From Pyropia yezoensis (Eukaryota > Rhodophyta > Bangiophyceae > Bangiales > Bangiaceae), in the NCBI GenBank assembly GCA_009829735.1, contig CM020618.1, positions 7,841,119 to 7,905,118 of the forward strand: a stretch of DNA of 64,000 nucleotides, given 5' to 3'. The position numbers and the translations under genes are program-made. The first letter of the stretch is position 1; the number at the start of each line of letters is the position of its first letter. The notes beneath the pieces are model-generated. The model did not search any database and had not been told where the DNA came from. It worked only from the letters and a program-made list of their open reading frames with translations. This document shows positions 33,206 through 44,689 of this stretch, in pieces.

Positions 33206-33470
33206 CTCTTCGGCTTTTTGTCGAGATTGCTATGTGTTGACGCGTGAATAAGTGTTTTCCGATTGCGGCATGAATTTGATGCTTTGGTGTTTGTTAATTT
33301 CTTTTCGGCAAATTGACTACTGTCATGAGGGAAGGGGGGGTCGTGGGAAGCGAGAAGTTGAACTTGCCTGTTCACCATTTACGAGTCGGGTGCGGTGCCG
33401 TTGCCAGACATGTGATGGCCTCGTCGTCTAGTCGATTCGATCGTTTGACCTCGTCGGCGATGGTGTGGGC

Positions 33471-33605
33471 TGCCGCCAAGCGACTTGGCCCCCCCCCCCC
33501 CGCACCCTCCTGCCGCCAAGGGACTTGGCCCCCCCCCCCCGCACCCTCCTTTCGCCAAGGGACTTGGCACCCCCCCCCGCACCCTTCTGCCGCCAATAGA
33601 CTTGC
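33471..33605. repeat. Tandem repeat, about 40-bp unit, four copies
   Basis: Units start at 33471, 33511, 33550 and 33588 with TGCCGCCAAG or a close variant, followed by GACTTGGC, a C run and GCACCCTCC. The last unit is partial. Small length changes lie in the C run. Confidence 0.85.
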
Positions 33606-34632
33606 ACTCACGCCTCACTCACGCCTCACTGCCCCTCAAACACTCACACACGCACTCGTGCGTCACTGCCTCTCAAACAGCCCACAAGGCGCACATCACC
33701 AGGGCGGTGACGCGCCACTGCTCAGCAGGTGGTGGCTTGGTCTGCGATGAAAATTAGGGTCGTTAAACCCACCACTCAGTGTCACAAAAATGACTCGGGC
33801 ACACGCAGGACCCACCATTCGCTTATTAAAAGCTCCATAGGTCATTAGACATCTCATCGACCCCTCAATGGGCGCGCGCACCTCTAGTGATGAACGCCAC
33901 GCGCTCTAGCCCGGGTATGGGCATTTCGCACGGTTCACATGATTTTCTTGCATAGCTACCCTTTGATGGGCAGGAGGACATCCCTGGGGGCAGGCTCGAA
34001 TGCGCTCGAGCACTCTCACAGAAGAAAGTCAGGTGGGAGTGGCGGGGAAACCATAAAGAGAGGGCGACGGGCGTGGGAGGGGGGGCGAATTGAGTTTCGA
34101 ATTCCGAGGAGCCCGATCACCGGCTGACACCGACGCGGATCAAACGGGAGGGGATGGGATTTGGGCGGCGGCGCGAGATGATGTTGAATTGGACGGTGAC
34201 GTGGGTGTCCGGGGATGGGTGCTCTCATCTGTCGGCCGCACGTTCAACCACAGGCAGGTCAGGTCAGTCGCTTCCCTCGGCGCCCCCCGGGTCTGACGAG
34301 AGCCGTAGGTCCACGTGGCCCGCGCGGTGTCGTGTGCTGGTGACAGGCCCTTTGGATGCACCGCGCGGTGAGCTCGCAGCATGGCAATGCCGTCTGTGGC
34401 GGTGGGTTTGAGGTACACGACTGCCCCCCCTCCCCCCCCACCAAGACGTCCAGGATGACATTTTTCCCAAACGGTGCTCGTAGTGCATTGCAAACGGACG
34501 GGGCCTACCGGAAGCACCAAACGGCTGGGTGCCCGCGTCCCGGCACGCCACTCCGCATGCACCGTGGCGGGCAGGCAGTGCCGAGGGTGGGTTCAATTGC
34601 AGTGTTGCTACTGCCCCACAGCACGGTGGCGG

Positions 34633-34637
34633 TCACT
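34633..34637. repeat. E2 target-site duplication, left copy (TCACT)
   Basis: TCACT directly precedes the left LTR and recurs at 45054-45058 after the right LTR. The 5-bp duplication is typical of Ty3-type integration and fixes the element ends. Confidence 0.95.
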
Positions 34638-35001
34638 TGTAGCAATATGGTTGGCCGTATTGTGACCCTAGTATTAGGGGGGGCTACTTCTAATCCTTGA
34701 CTTTCAATTTGAGAGTCCGTACTGGTCACGGTATCTATATGTTATGTATGACCAGAGCGATTTGCATCTTGGGGTGGAGGGTAGTTAGTAGTGTCTCCGA
34801 GGGTTTATAACGAGGGGGCCGGCGGCGAATCCACCGCCGGCCAAGGTAGAACAACAAACCCCTCCCATTTGGGCTCTCATCTTGGTCCCGTGGCTTGCGC
34901 TGCAAGGACAGCAACCTTGGCCTCCCGGTGACGTTGGTGCCGATCCCCCCTGGCGAGTGTTCCCTGAGAGTGGACGTGCAGCGGATACCTATTGTGCTAC
35001 A
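34638..35001 (+). repeat. E2 5' LTR, 364 bp
   Basis: It begins TGTAGCAATATGG and ends CTATTGTGCTACA, with inverted ends TGTAGCA and TGCTACA. TTTATAA at 34804-34810 is a candidate TATA box for element transcription. Confidence 0.93.
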
Positions 35002-35002
35002 T

Positions 35003-35020
35003 TGGTGGAGCAGCAGGGGA
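35003..35020 (+). promoter_or_regulatory. E2 primer-binding site
   Basis: TGGTGGAGCAGCAGGGGA starts two bases inside the 5' LTR. Its TGG start would pair with the CCA end of a tRNA. The same 18 bases occur at the same place in E1 and E3. Confidence 0.8.
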
Positions 35021-35226
35021 CGGGTTTACGTCATCCTTGTGGTGACGCCGTCCTCGGCCATGGCACACGGATAGGGATCCAGTCCTTTTCTTGTACTCAT
35101 GGTGCTGCGATCTGTTCGATTGTTTTGAGTGGTTGCGTTTGACTCTGATCTACGGTTACTCTCCCCCAACTACCTCCCCGCTCTCTTATTCGTGGTGACT
35201 GTTACGTCGGTTGACTGATTGTGACT

Positions 35227-37404
35227 ATGTCTACCCAAGAGACGGGGAACGTTCAAGATGACGGATCGGCGTCGACGCCGACCCCGGAGTTGAACCCGGG
35301 AACCGGGATCGGTAACCCGATCGACAACATTGAGACGCCGATGCTCTCCGGTGCCGGATCGACGTTTGGTACGGCACGGACGGCCGGGGGCGGCGGACCG
35401 CCGCAACTGTCCTCTGCCGACCTCACGCCGCCGCCACCTTCACCAGGGGACTTTCTGATGGCATCATTGGCTCGCATCGAGGCCCGGTTCACCGGGCTCG
35501 ACGCCCGTCAAGAGCGTACGGAGGACGCAATGCCTGTGCTGATGTCAGCACGCCATACGACGGTACCCCGTCGGGTCCCTCCCACACCGGTACGGTTCGA
35601 ACCGGCCGGACTACTTTCGGAGTCCACCAGGGTCAACCCCGGTATTGCTACGCCTGGACAACCCCCGGACACGGCGGGCTATGGATCCGACTCGTCGGCT
35701 GAGTTGGAACGTAGCCATACGGAGCGCTACGCTCGGAGCACCCAGAGCGGGCTCCGCGGGCATGATCCGGCGGATACTAACGCCGGAACAGAGTCGGCAA
35801 TGGGGGGAGGCGGTACCGTCTCGCATTACCCCATCAACAAAGGGAGCCAGGCAACTCGGGTACCCGACGCGCCGACGCCGGAAGTTCCAGCGTGACTGGG
35901 TTAAGCGATGACAGCGCAGGTTACTGCGAGCTTACTGAAGCGGATGGAGTCCGATGAGTTTACTCATCAACTGGCCAAGCGACTGAATATCCAGGACGCG
36001 GATACGGAGATTGTAAACGAAGTCTTCAGGTCGGTACTGACTCCGGAACGTTATCGTTTGGAGGACCGATCCACTACCGTATCGGAATCGATGCGTACGA
36101 CCTCGCACCGAGCGATCCGCTCTGCGCAGACCCTTATGAAGGGAGTCCCTATGTTCGGGGGCCCTAATGGACGCCCGTTGGCAGTCATTGGCTTCTTGAC
36201 TAGCTTCAAGGCAGCCGCGGACAAGGCGCTCGTCAACGAGGGGCTGGCGCTGGAGATCCTCCCGTTCTTTGTTGACGAACGGGTCCGAGGCATCCCCCGC
36301 CAGGCATCCCCGATGCCGGGAATGAGGTTCGCAGCCACCCCCATGGATTACCGTGGGATTTTGAAGGAGCTGCTTAGCAGCTACCTCAGTGAGGACAAGT
36401 GCGAAGACCACTATCGAGCCCTTCGCACTGCCACCGCCCAGTCCTAGGAGGATGAAGAGATGTTTGGACGCCGGATCCAAGAGCTCGACTACGAGCTGGG
36501 GAAGCTCCTCGGTGACGGGGAACTACGGGCCATCCTGTTCGCAGGAGTGCCCAACTATGTGCCGATATCCGCACGGGGAGCCAATACGGCTCGGACGAAC
36601 TTCAGTCGACTGATGCATATGCGCAAGTCCCTAGGGGACGCCTGCCGGGCGCTACACCCGGAATGCGCCTTGGCCCCGAAGCCCAAGGGTGAGGGAGGAA
36701 AGCCCAGTCTTACGCCGGTATCGAGGCAAGAGAAGGGGGAACGTAAGGCCGCACCAGTACTGGTGGCGACCGAGCATAACCCTACGGGTGAGGATGAACC
36801 TCTAGTCGACCAACAGGGCCACCTGTTGCTACCGGCGACGCCGGTGATTGATGAGCATGGTACGGTAGCCTACATCGCCCCGGCTGGGACCCAGTTCCAG
36901 GTTAACGAGGGAGCGGGACGGCGCGTCCCGTAGGTGCGGACTACGGGGTATGCCCCGGTTACGGGTAACCCCCACCAACCCCTGCCGACATGGGCAGTAC
37001 GTACGGAGGCACCTCCGCACATCGCTGGTCGAGCCAACCGGTTGGGGGAGTCCATGTTCCGGCGGGCACCGGGACCCAAGGCTTACCAAGGGGCGGGCAC
37101 TCGGGCGCCAGAGGCAGGCAACCGGACCTATGGAGCCAACCCGACGCGGACGCCCGGGACGGCCGGCACGTCCGGATGTATGTTGTGCGGAGACCCCCAA
37201 CACTGGGTGTCCTCGTGTCTGCTCATCCCGGAGGAGTCTCGACGGGCGGCGGCGCAACGCAAGGCATCCAATTGGGGTTATCCCGAAAGAGGTTCGGCAC
37301 CGGGTAGGCAGCAAGCCCCAGGAGGAGTGCTGGCAGTCGTGGAGGCTCCTCCTCCCCCGGATATCCCGGAAGATAGTACCCGGCCGAGCACGGGAAACGA
37401 GTAA
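35227..37404 (+). pseudogene. gag: E2 gag frame with four in-frame stops
   Basis: One continuous reading frame is divided by TGA (35893-35895), TAA (35902-35904), TAG (36445-36447) and TAG (36931-36933). Segment 1 (222 codons) is Pro/Thr/Gly-rich. Segment 2 (from ATG 35908) and segment 3 (from ATG 36460) together form the capsid-like region. FLTSFKAAADKALVNEG lies before the stop, and EDEEMFGRRIQELDYELG after it aligns to EDELSFAERVRKLNNLCG of E1 gag, so the stop falls inside the capsid. Segment 4 holds a zinc knuckle, CMLCGDPQHWVSSC (from 37177), and ends TGNE, like E1 gag. No base is lost, so only stops separate the pieces. Either the frame is decayed or the stops are read through or reinitiated. 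Confidence 0.75.
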
Positions 37405-37487
37405 GAGGAAGGACGACACGGGGTCGCTGGGGTAACCCTAGCAAGCCACCCCGGACTGCCGCGGGGAGAGCCCCACGGAGAGCGCGG

Positions 37488-38258
37488 TTGAGCCGACGCC
37501 GCATCAACCCCCGGGTACACGTTCCGGCCCCGACGACACGGCGTCAGGGGATTGATGACCAACCACCAAGGTTGGAAGGAGAGGGCGGGAAGCCCCGTCA
37601 CATGGAACCGGACAATGGCCCTGTTCAGGATGCCCGAGCTACACCGGTTATCGGTGTAGGCCACGTACTGTTCACCTTGGAGAACTTCAAGGTATCAGCC
37701 ACACTGGAGGTTGACCCCAAGTCGACCCGGTCGTATTACCCCGTACTGGAGACAGGGGCTGGACCTAACTTGATCCGGAAGAATACCCTCCCGGACAAGT
37801 GGCTCCCGCGAGTCAGAGCTGCTCGGGGACCCACGATCAAGGATGCGAATGGTCGTCTCATTCGTACGACCGCAGCGATGTCGCTGCAGGTCACCATCGG
37901 GGAGCTCACTACGGAAGTTGACTTCCTGTTGTGTGAGACTCTATCTGTGCCCTGCATACTGGGGTGCACCTTCATCAACGTTCACGTGCATGCAATCCGG
38001 CCGAGCCGGAGGACCGTCGAGCTGCAAGAGGCCGACGGGACGAAGAGAGGACAGATAGCTATCGTCAGGGACCTGACATTACAAGGGAGCCGTGTTGGCG
38101 TGGCCGAAGTATACGCCAACGTAGAACCGAAGACACTCCGGCTGGCCAAGCGGACTCGCTTTGAGCCGCTATCGGAGACCGTCCTCCCGGTTAACTGTGA
38201 CCACGCAGGCATCTGCAGAGTCCAGTTAACCTACGAACCTACAAGCGCCATGGGTTGA
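37488..38258 (+). CDS. E2 protease-region ORF with altered active site
   Basis: The ORF has 256 codons and its true start is unknown. The pepsin-like retroviral protease motif reads LETGAGPNLIRK where E1/E3 have LDTGSGASLIRK, so the catalytic Asp is Glu (GAG at 37749-37751). The region after it (VTIGELTTEVDFLLCETLSVP) matches the second half of the protease fold. It ends SAMG and its TGA is followed two bases later by the ATG of the RT ORF (38261), so the next ORF may be reached by reinitiation or frameshift. A Glu in this position is expected to weaken or abolish cleavage. Confidence 0.75.
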   Translation: MSRRRINPRVHVPAPTTRRQGIDDQPPRLEGEGGKPRHMEPDNGPVQDARATPVIGVGHVLFTLENFKVSATLEVDPKSTRSYYPVLETGAGPNLIRKNTLPDKWLPRVRAARGPTIKDANGRLIRTTAAMSLQVTIGELTTEVDFLLCETLSVPCILGCTFINVHVHAIRPSRRTVELQEADGTKRGQIAIVRDLTLQGSRVGVAEVYANVEPKTLRLAKRTRFEPLSETVLPVNCDHAGICRVQLTYEPTSAMG

Positions 38259-38260
38259 CC

Positions 38261-41200
38261 ATGGCCAATGGTATCGTAGACCTCGCAGCGGGGGGGTCAT
38301 CACTGCTGGTGGTGGCGAACTATCGCCGTAAGGCAGTCACCCTCCCGAAGGGAACTATCCTTGGGATTGCCGAGCTCTACGAAGGAGATATCCTTACCCC
38401 TGACAAGGAAGGTCAAGTGAAACCACTTGAGGTGCTCGCGGTCGCCGAGACCTCCGAGCGGCAGCAACCCGATGACGGGAAGCCTGACCCATCGGCGGCT
38501 CCGGCGGACAAACCGCCAAAGGACCAAGAAGCCTTGCAGGCACTGGCCGAGGCTGACCTCGACCACCTTCCTCCTTCGGTAGCTGAAGGGGCACGACGGA
38601 TTATAAGAAGGCATGACGTCATGTCGACCGGCGGGGCGCTGGGCACCATTGGGGCAACCCAACACCGTATAGACCTGGTACCAGGTGCGCGACCAGCGCG
38701 GTCGCAACCGCATCGTGCGGGACCTATGCAACGAGAGATCGTTGATGGAGAAGTGAAGAGGATGAGCGAAGCAAAGGTAATCCGACCTTCGATGTCGGAG
38801 TGGGGCGCCCCAGTCGTTATCGTACCGAAGAAGGATCAGACCCCTCGGTTTTGCATCGATTATCGACGCCTCAACTTGTTTACCAAGACAGACTCATACC
38901 CTTTACCAAGGATGGACGAGTGCATCGACTCGCTGGGGGAGGCCACAGTGTTTACCACTATCGACTGCAATGCCGGGTACTGGCAGATCCCAGTTGCGGA
39001 AGAGGATATCCCCAAGACGGCGTTCGTCTGTCACAGTGGCGTGTACGAGTTCCGAAGGATGCCCTTCGGATTGTCCAACGCCCCCACCACATTCCAACGG
39101 GCCATCGACATTATACTGTCGGGAGTCAAGTGGCGTAACTGCCTGGTGTACTTGGACGACGTCATCGTCTTCTCACGTAACATGGATGACGATGTGCAGC
39201 ATGTCGACGAGGTACTCACCCTCTTGCGGAACGCCAGGGTAACCCTGCGCCTCAAGAAGTGCGCCTTCTTCCAGCAGACAGTCGAGTATCTAGGTCACCA
39301 GATCACACCAGGTAAACTGGAAGTGCTCGAAGCTAATACCCGGGCACTCCGGGATGCGCGATACCCAACCACCCAGACACAGATAAAAAGCTTCCTGGGG
39401 ATGTGCAATGTATACCGACGGTTCGTCAAGGACTTTGCTCGTATAGCCAAACCGTTAACGGTTCTGACGAGCAGTGCCTTGCCAAAGGTACTCCAACCTC
39501 CCTCGCCCAGCGAGGGAGAGGCATTCGAGCTGCTCAAGAAAGCCCTGCTAGCCCCACCCGTGCTTGCGTTGCCGCATAGACGCGGGACCTTCGTCATCGA
39601 CGTGGATGCCTGCGACACCCAAGTGGGATGCACCCTGCTACAGGTAGAGACCATCATCGGTACCGAAAATGCTATCCCGGCCCTATATCCGGTAGGGTAC
39701 TTCATCCGGACACTCAACCCGGCTGAATGTAACTATAGTGCCACCGAGCGCGAGTGCCTCGAAGTCATATGGGCAGTGCAACTGCTCCGGCCATACCTGG
39801 AAGGTTCCAGATTCATCGTAAGGTCCGACCACGAACATTCACGATGGCTTCTCAACCTTGGTGACAAGGATTCCGACAGCCACGGTCGGCTAGCCCGGTG
39901 GAGGCTGAAGATGGCCGAGCACGACTACCGGACCATATATGAGGCCGGCTCCACTCATCATCTGGGGGACGCGCTGTCGCGACTCGATACCCCAAGCGGG
40001 GATACCCGACAGGTGGACGAAGACATCCCGGTGGTACCGGTGTGCATGGTGGGTAATGCTACACAAGGTATGGTTGACCATACCATGGCACACCTTGCGT
40101 GCCCATTGACCCTCGCGGACTTCCGCGAGGCACAGGCCAATGACGATGACTGCAAACGCCATCGTGCTAACCTCCTGGCCGGCACGGCCGGCATCTTCTC
40201 CGAGAACGAGGACGGACTCATATATCGGCGGGCACCCGCCGATGGACGGCATCAGGTCGTGGTTCCCGTGTCCTTACGGCTGGCCGTCATGGAACGAGAA
40301 CACGAGAACCCCACAGCCGGACACCCGGGGGGTTCACGCATGTTCGCAGCAATGCGAAGGTTCTTCTACTGGCCAGCTATGGCCATCGACGTAATCGACC
40401 ACGTGCGGGGATGCCACCCGTGTGCACGGAATCGCATGAGTCTTCATAGGCGATCATCCGCTATGAAACTGTTCCCCCCAGACGGGCCCAACGAGCAAGT
40501 CGCTATCGACATACTCGGACCGCTTCCGGTAACGGAAGAAGGGAACAGGTACATCCTGGTCATGTCGGACCGCTTTACTAAGCTGTCACGGGCAGTAGCA
40601 ATCCCGAACGATACGGCCTACACGATCATGAACGCAGTGGTTGACCACTGGATCAGTGCTTACGGAGTTATGAAGCAACTCCTCTCCGATAACGGAGCAA
40701 ACCTTACGTCAGCATTCTGCACTAAGGTCCTGGGCATTTTCGGCATCGAACCCCGTCGGGCATCCGACTACCACCCGCAATCCAACGGGCAAGTGGAGCG
40801 GTTCAACCGCACCATGGTGAAGATGCTCCAATGCTACGTGGCGGAGCACACGAAGACGTGGGACAGGCTTGTGTCCGTCTTGACCCTGGCATACAATGCC
40901 AGGCCCCACCGAAGTACCAGCATTGGACCGTACCAGATCTTACACAGAGATGATCACTCTGTAATCCTGCACTCCGATACGGAGATACAACGCATCAACC
41001 TCAATCATGTGACACCTGCTCCGAAGCCGGAACAGCCTCAGCCGGTACCGGCTGGGTTGCTACACGAAGCTCTTACAACCCACCGGTCAGGTGACCCGAT
41101 GGGACCGGATGGGATTCCATACCAAGTAAAGCGCTTGGTCGGACACACCGACCCGGACCTACCAGGACCCTGGTACGTCAAGGTTATGTGGGTCGGATAC

Positions 41201-41281
41201 GACTCACCCACCTGGGGACAGGCGGCGAATCTACCCCGCCAACTCCTCATGCCTTACATGAGGCGACGACGCCTACTGTAA
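38261..41281 (+). CDS. pol: E2 pol: reverse transcriptase, RNase H, integrase, chromodomain-like end
   Basis: About 1006 residues are open throughout. RT (about 110-310) has PRFCIDYRRLN, FTTIDCNAGYWQIP, MPFGLSNAPTTFQ and the YLDD box (299-302, counting from the codon at 38255). RNase H (~445-580) has FVIDVDACDTQVG, the ATEREC Glu region and HHLGDALSR. Integrase has the zinc-binding H683/H690/C720/C723 set and D752, D812 and E848 in exact DD35E spacing. The last 60 residues (WYVKVMWVGYDSPTW) look like a weak chromodomain, which in chromoviruses guides integration into chromatin. Frame phase differs from the protease ORF. All catalytic residues I can place are present. Confidence 0.9.
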   Translation: MANGIVDLAAGGSSLLVVANYRRKAVTLPKGTILGIAELYEGDILTPDKEGQVKPLEVLAVAETSERQQPDDGKPDPSAAPADKPPKDQEALQALAEADLDHLPPSVAEGARRIIRRHDVMSTGGALGTIGATQHRIDLVPGARPARSQPHRAGPMQREIVDGEVKRMSEAKVIRPSMSEWGAPVVIVPKKDQTPRFCIDYRRLNLFTKTDSYPLPRMDECIDSLGEATVFTTIDCNAGYWQIPVAEEDIPKTAFVCHSGVYEFRRMPFGLSNAPTTFQRAIDIILSGVKWRNCLVYLDDVIVFSRNMDDDVQHVDEVLTLLRNARVTLRLKKCAFFQQTVEYLGHQITPGKLEVLEANTRALRDARYPTTQTQIKSFLGMCNVYRRFVKDFARIAKPLTVLTSSALPKVLQPPSPSEGEAFELLKKALLAPPVLALPHRRGTFVIDVDACDTQVGCTLLQVETIIGTENAIPALYPVGYFIRTLNPAECNYSATERECLEVIWAVQLLRPYLEGSRFIVRSDHEHSRWLLNLGDKDSDSHGRLARWRLKMAEHDYRTIYEAGSTHHLGDALSRLDTPSGDTRQVDEDIPVVPVCMVGNATQGMVDHTMAHLACPLTLADFREAQANDDDCKRHRANLLAGTAGIFSENEDGLIYRRAPADGRHQVVVPVSLRLAVMEREHENPTAGHPGGSRMFAAMRRFFYWPAMAIDVIDHVRGCHPCARNRMSLHRRSSAMKLFPPDGPNEQVAIDILGPLPVTEEGNRYILVMSDRFTKLSRAVAIPNDTAYTIMNAVVDHWISAYGVMKQLLSDNGANLTSAFCTKVLGIFGIEPRRASDYHPQSNGQVERFNRTMVKMLQCYVAEHTKTWDRLVSVLTLAYNARPHRSTSIGPYQILHRDDHSVILHSDTEIQRINLNHVTPAPKPEQPQPVPAGLLHEALTTHRSGDPMGPDGIPYQVKRLVGHTDPDLPGPWYVKVMWVGYDSPTWGQAANLPRQLLMPYMRRRRLL

Positions 41282-41731
41282 CAACCCAACCGACACCGAC
41301 TTCGGCTGTTGGGGGGTGAGGCTCATACGTACTAAGTAGGGTGTCACATGGACTCGTCAAGACTTAGGTTCACTAAGTTGGAGCGGACTCAGGCAACCTC
41401 AGTAAGCTACTGACTTTTACAAGTTTACTTGAAGGAGATGACTAACTCCGGTAATCTCAAAGTAACCTGAGCCTTACACCAAGGTAAACCTTCAGCCAGG
41501 AGGCAAGTGACGGACCGAGAAGGTTGACCTTCATGAGTATTAACCAACCAGGATGGGTTGGGGGAGGCGGGAAAGATCCAAGGCAAGCCACGACTAAGTC
41601 AGACGGGGTACTCCCCAATGGCAGGCATTGGTATCATGCAAACGCCCCAGCGGGGGATGAGTTTATACTCACTACTACCCGGCCACCATAAGGGTCACCG
41701 GGGCCCTCTCCCTCACAAACAATAGCACTCC

Positions 41732-44101
41732 TCAGTGGGTAGACCCACTGCCCGAGGGAGGCCACTTACGCGTAAGCGCGTACACCTCCATGCTCCACCG
41801 GTCGGCAATCTCACGACGGTCAATCACCCGAGTTACCTCGGTGCATAGCTGAACGAGGGTGCTGCGGCCGGCCTCCGCATCCGCCAGAGCGGACTGGAGG
41901 CGGTCCAGCACGCCACCGAAGCAACGCGCGGACCCAACCAGCGCAGCACCTGGGGGGATATCCCCCCAGCTAACAGAGAGACCCTCCCGCATTGCGCGGG
42001 CAACAAGGGCGTCAACGCCCTCATACCAGAGACGGGGACCCCCGTCATGCATGACAGGGGCGGGAGGTGACACTGGCGCAGCCAGAGGAGCCACAGGAGC
42101 CGACACGGCTACCACCGGAGCCGGTGGCACCTGATACGAGGCCCGGTAGGAACATACTGAAGGGGCCTCACCGTAAACCCGGCGGGGCTCGGCCCGACGA
42201 CGGGACACCTCACGCCCCCCACCTGCAGAGCCCCACTCTCGGGGACGACGGCCAACCGCGACCGGTATCGGGTTACCGAACCACGGGGCGAGGACCTGAA
42301 GAGGGTCATGGATAACCATGGGAATACCCAGGTCAGCAACAGCCTCGGTGGACGCCCACCCATGGCAATTGGGCTCACCCGGCGGAGTACGGCGGATACG
42401 CAACGAATGACGAGGCAAGGGGGAAGCCCCAGCCGGCGGGTCCCGGTACGAGGGAAGGGCCAACACCCCAGCCCAGCTCACGGCATCGTGAACAGCCAGC
42501 AGAGCCTCGAACTCCCGGGCCAACCCGGTCTTGGCGGCTATCATGTCCACGCCCAACTGCTCGATGTGCCGACGGACACCCGTCGGAAGATGTAACAGGC
42601 GCCCCTGCCGGCGGACGGACAGCAAGAAGGAGGAAGCCTGCCCGAGGATAACCTCAAGGGTGAAGGTACCCTGCAACGGGTGGACCGGCCGGGAGGCCAA
42701 CACACTCCCGAAGTATCGGAGGCAGGAGCCGGTGTCAAATCGGAAAGCAGGGGCGGGTTCCCACCCCTCCTGCCACAGAGGCGGGCGCACAGCAGTGTAC
42801 ACCGGCGCGCGACCGTTACCGGTCTGCAACGCACACGTTATATCGGTGCGGAACGCATCCGCCATGACACCATGGTTGCGTCGCCAGCTCAGCGCTGACT
42901 TCAACCCCGCCATAGGCGGGTACGAAGCCGTCAACGTCCGGTACGGGGATACCCCCGGGAAGCACTCGAACCCGGGATACCGGCCGGTATCACCCACCGT
43001 CTCCCCAAACGCAACCGGCTCCGCCGCCGCCGCAATCCCCCGGGCACTAGCCGGGTAGTCAACCTCCCGCGGCAACGCGGGGGCAATCAAGTCGCATATC
43101 CCGAAGGCGGAGTCGAGGAACACCTCACCCCGCCCAATCCGGGTGCGCCGGAGCTGCGCATGCCGGTCGTCCGGCTGGCTCAGGATCCAATGATGCTCCA
43201 CCCGGACCGCGTTCGGCTGGTTGACCAGCCGCACCAACTCCCGCTCCCAACTTGGGTCCACCTTGACGCGCCGGGAGGTTTCTTCAGGAAGACGCGGCTG
43301 ATGGAAGTCCACCCGCATCCGCCCAGCGGACTCCATCGACTCCTGCACCGTCAGGCCTCGAACCCGAGCCACCTAGTCGGACATCGACATGGCGGGTTGA
43401 CCCGCCGCCAAGGCGACACCGCCACCTAAAGGGGCAACCCGGGCAGGACCAGGGAAAATAGGGGGCGCCGGGGGAAGCCCCACTGGCAGCTGGGCCGGCC
43501 CCGGCCGAGCACGGGGCCGAGGAGGAAGAAGAAGGGAGGGCGCCCGCCCGGAGTATCTCCCGGAGTCCACTGCCATCGGGGAAGATACTTCTTGACCACC
43601 CATCGTCCGCGGCACCGCAGGCAGAGCATCGCCGCCACCCGGGCCCGACGTGGGCACCACGGGAGCGGCAGGGGTAGACCCGTTACCCGCCGCCGCGGAC
43701 ACACCAACCGGGCGGGCACCCGCGACGTCTTGACCCGACGGCTCGGCCGGGGTGCGGCCACGACCATCCGCCACGCCGGCGACGCCGTCTTGAGGTAGAG
43801 CCGCGCCGGCACCGGCGACAGAAGCCATCCGGGCCGCCGGAGGAGTAGCGGTAGAGGCCACCGCTGCACGCGGTTGTCCGCCACCCGACAGAGCCGTCGT
43901 GACGCTGCACACGGACGACAATCCGCCCGGCGCACCTTCCGGGGCCACACGAACGGTCACCCGGTCGTCCTCGTCCTCCGACGAGCTCGCTAAGAAGCAC
44001 TCGGCGGCGGTGGCAGAGGCGGGGGCGTCGTCCACCATCACCTCTTCCTCCTCCTCAAGCAGGAGGTCGTCCTCGCCCCCGGGTACCTGGGGGTCCGACA
44101 T
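41732..44101 (-). pseudogene. E2 antisense accessory ORF, one in-frame TAG
   Basis: The minus-strand frame runs from ATG 44101 to 41732, about 788 codons, with one TAG at 43375-43373 after roughly 242 codons. The N-terminal part starts MSDPQVPGGEDDLLLEEEEE, is strongly acidic, then Ala/Pro/Gly-rich. The longer C-terminal part contains the region homologous to the E1/E3 accessory protein: LRYFGSV against LDHFGSV, and RQGRLLHLP against RRGMLWHLP, followed by a Leu-rich helical stretch. A second Pro-rich linker (VSAPVAPLAAPVSPPAP) leads to a helical C terminus. It lies between pol and the 3' LTR, transcribed against the element. Function is unknown. No enzyme motif was recognised. Confidence 0.65.
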
Positions 44102-44676
44102 GGTGAAACCGGGGTAGTAGGGGCGTCCCGTGCCAGAAAGCCGCAACCGGCTCGACCCGGTACGGGGACCGCTCGTCAGACAAGCCAGGGAAGCGCGGGC
44201 TCCCGCGCTTATGACCACACAGCGCGGCACGAGCGATACGGTAGCGCGAGACGACCTGCGCCAGCCGAGCTACGAGGGCGCTCCACCCAGGCACCTGGAT
44301 CGGGGCCACGCGCCCCCCACACGGGGTAACCAAGGGGGGTCACCCCCAACCGCCCCCCACGCAACGCGGGCAACCCCCGCCACCCACTCAATCGTCTCAC
44401 GAGAGGGGCCCCCCTACCACCAGACGCCTGGTGGCGGATCCGCTTGCGCCATCCCTCGGAAAGGGGGGTCGTGAACAGAATCCCGCATCGGGAATTCAAC
44501 GGTCCGGAAAACGGATCGTGTGTGTACCACACAAAGGGGGGCACCCCCATCAGACAACCTCGAATAGGGGTGTCTGTCGCGACAGGGCGCAAAGCCCCAC
44601 CCGACTGGTAAACGGTCACGCGACCCACTTACATTCGGTAACCCGAATGCAACTCGACCCGAGGACGGGCCGAATC

Positions 44677-44689
44677 TAAGGGGGGGATA
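44677..44689 (+). promoter_or_regulatory. E2 polypurine tract
   Basis: A purine-rich run (AAGGGGGGGATA) ends immediately before the 3' LTR at 44690, the normal position for plus-strand DNA priming. Confidence 0.75.

Larger units (their letters stand above)
32526..34632. other. Stretch between E1 and E2 with repeats and no recognised gene
   Basis: No coding frame has family character. The stretch holds the TTATGTACATAA palindrome array (32.83-33.21 kb), a four-unit 40-bp tandem repeat (33.47-33.61 kb) and G-rich simple sequence (32,556-32,600 and 32,760-32,790). E2 interrupts this sequence at 34,633-34,637. Confidence 0.5.

Noticed and set aside
33471..33605. CRISPR-like or regulatory array
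   Set aside because: It is a simple tandem repeat in which the whole unit, including the C run, is repeated, with no unique spacers.
35221..44101. Stop-codon reassignment in this genome
   Set aside because: Host genes and the E2, E3 and E1 open frames end at ordinary TAA, TAG and TGA codons. In-frame stops are confined to mobile elements, so decay is simpler.
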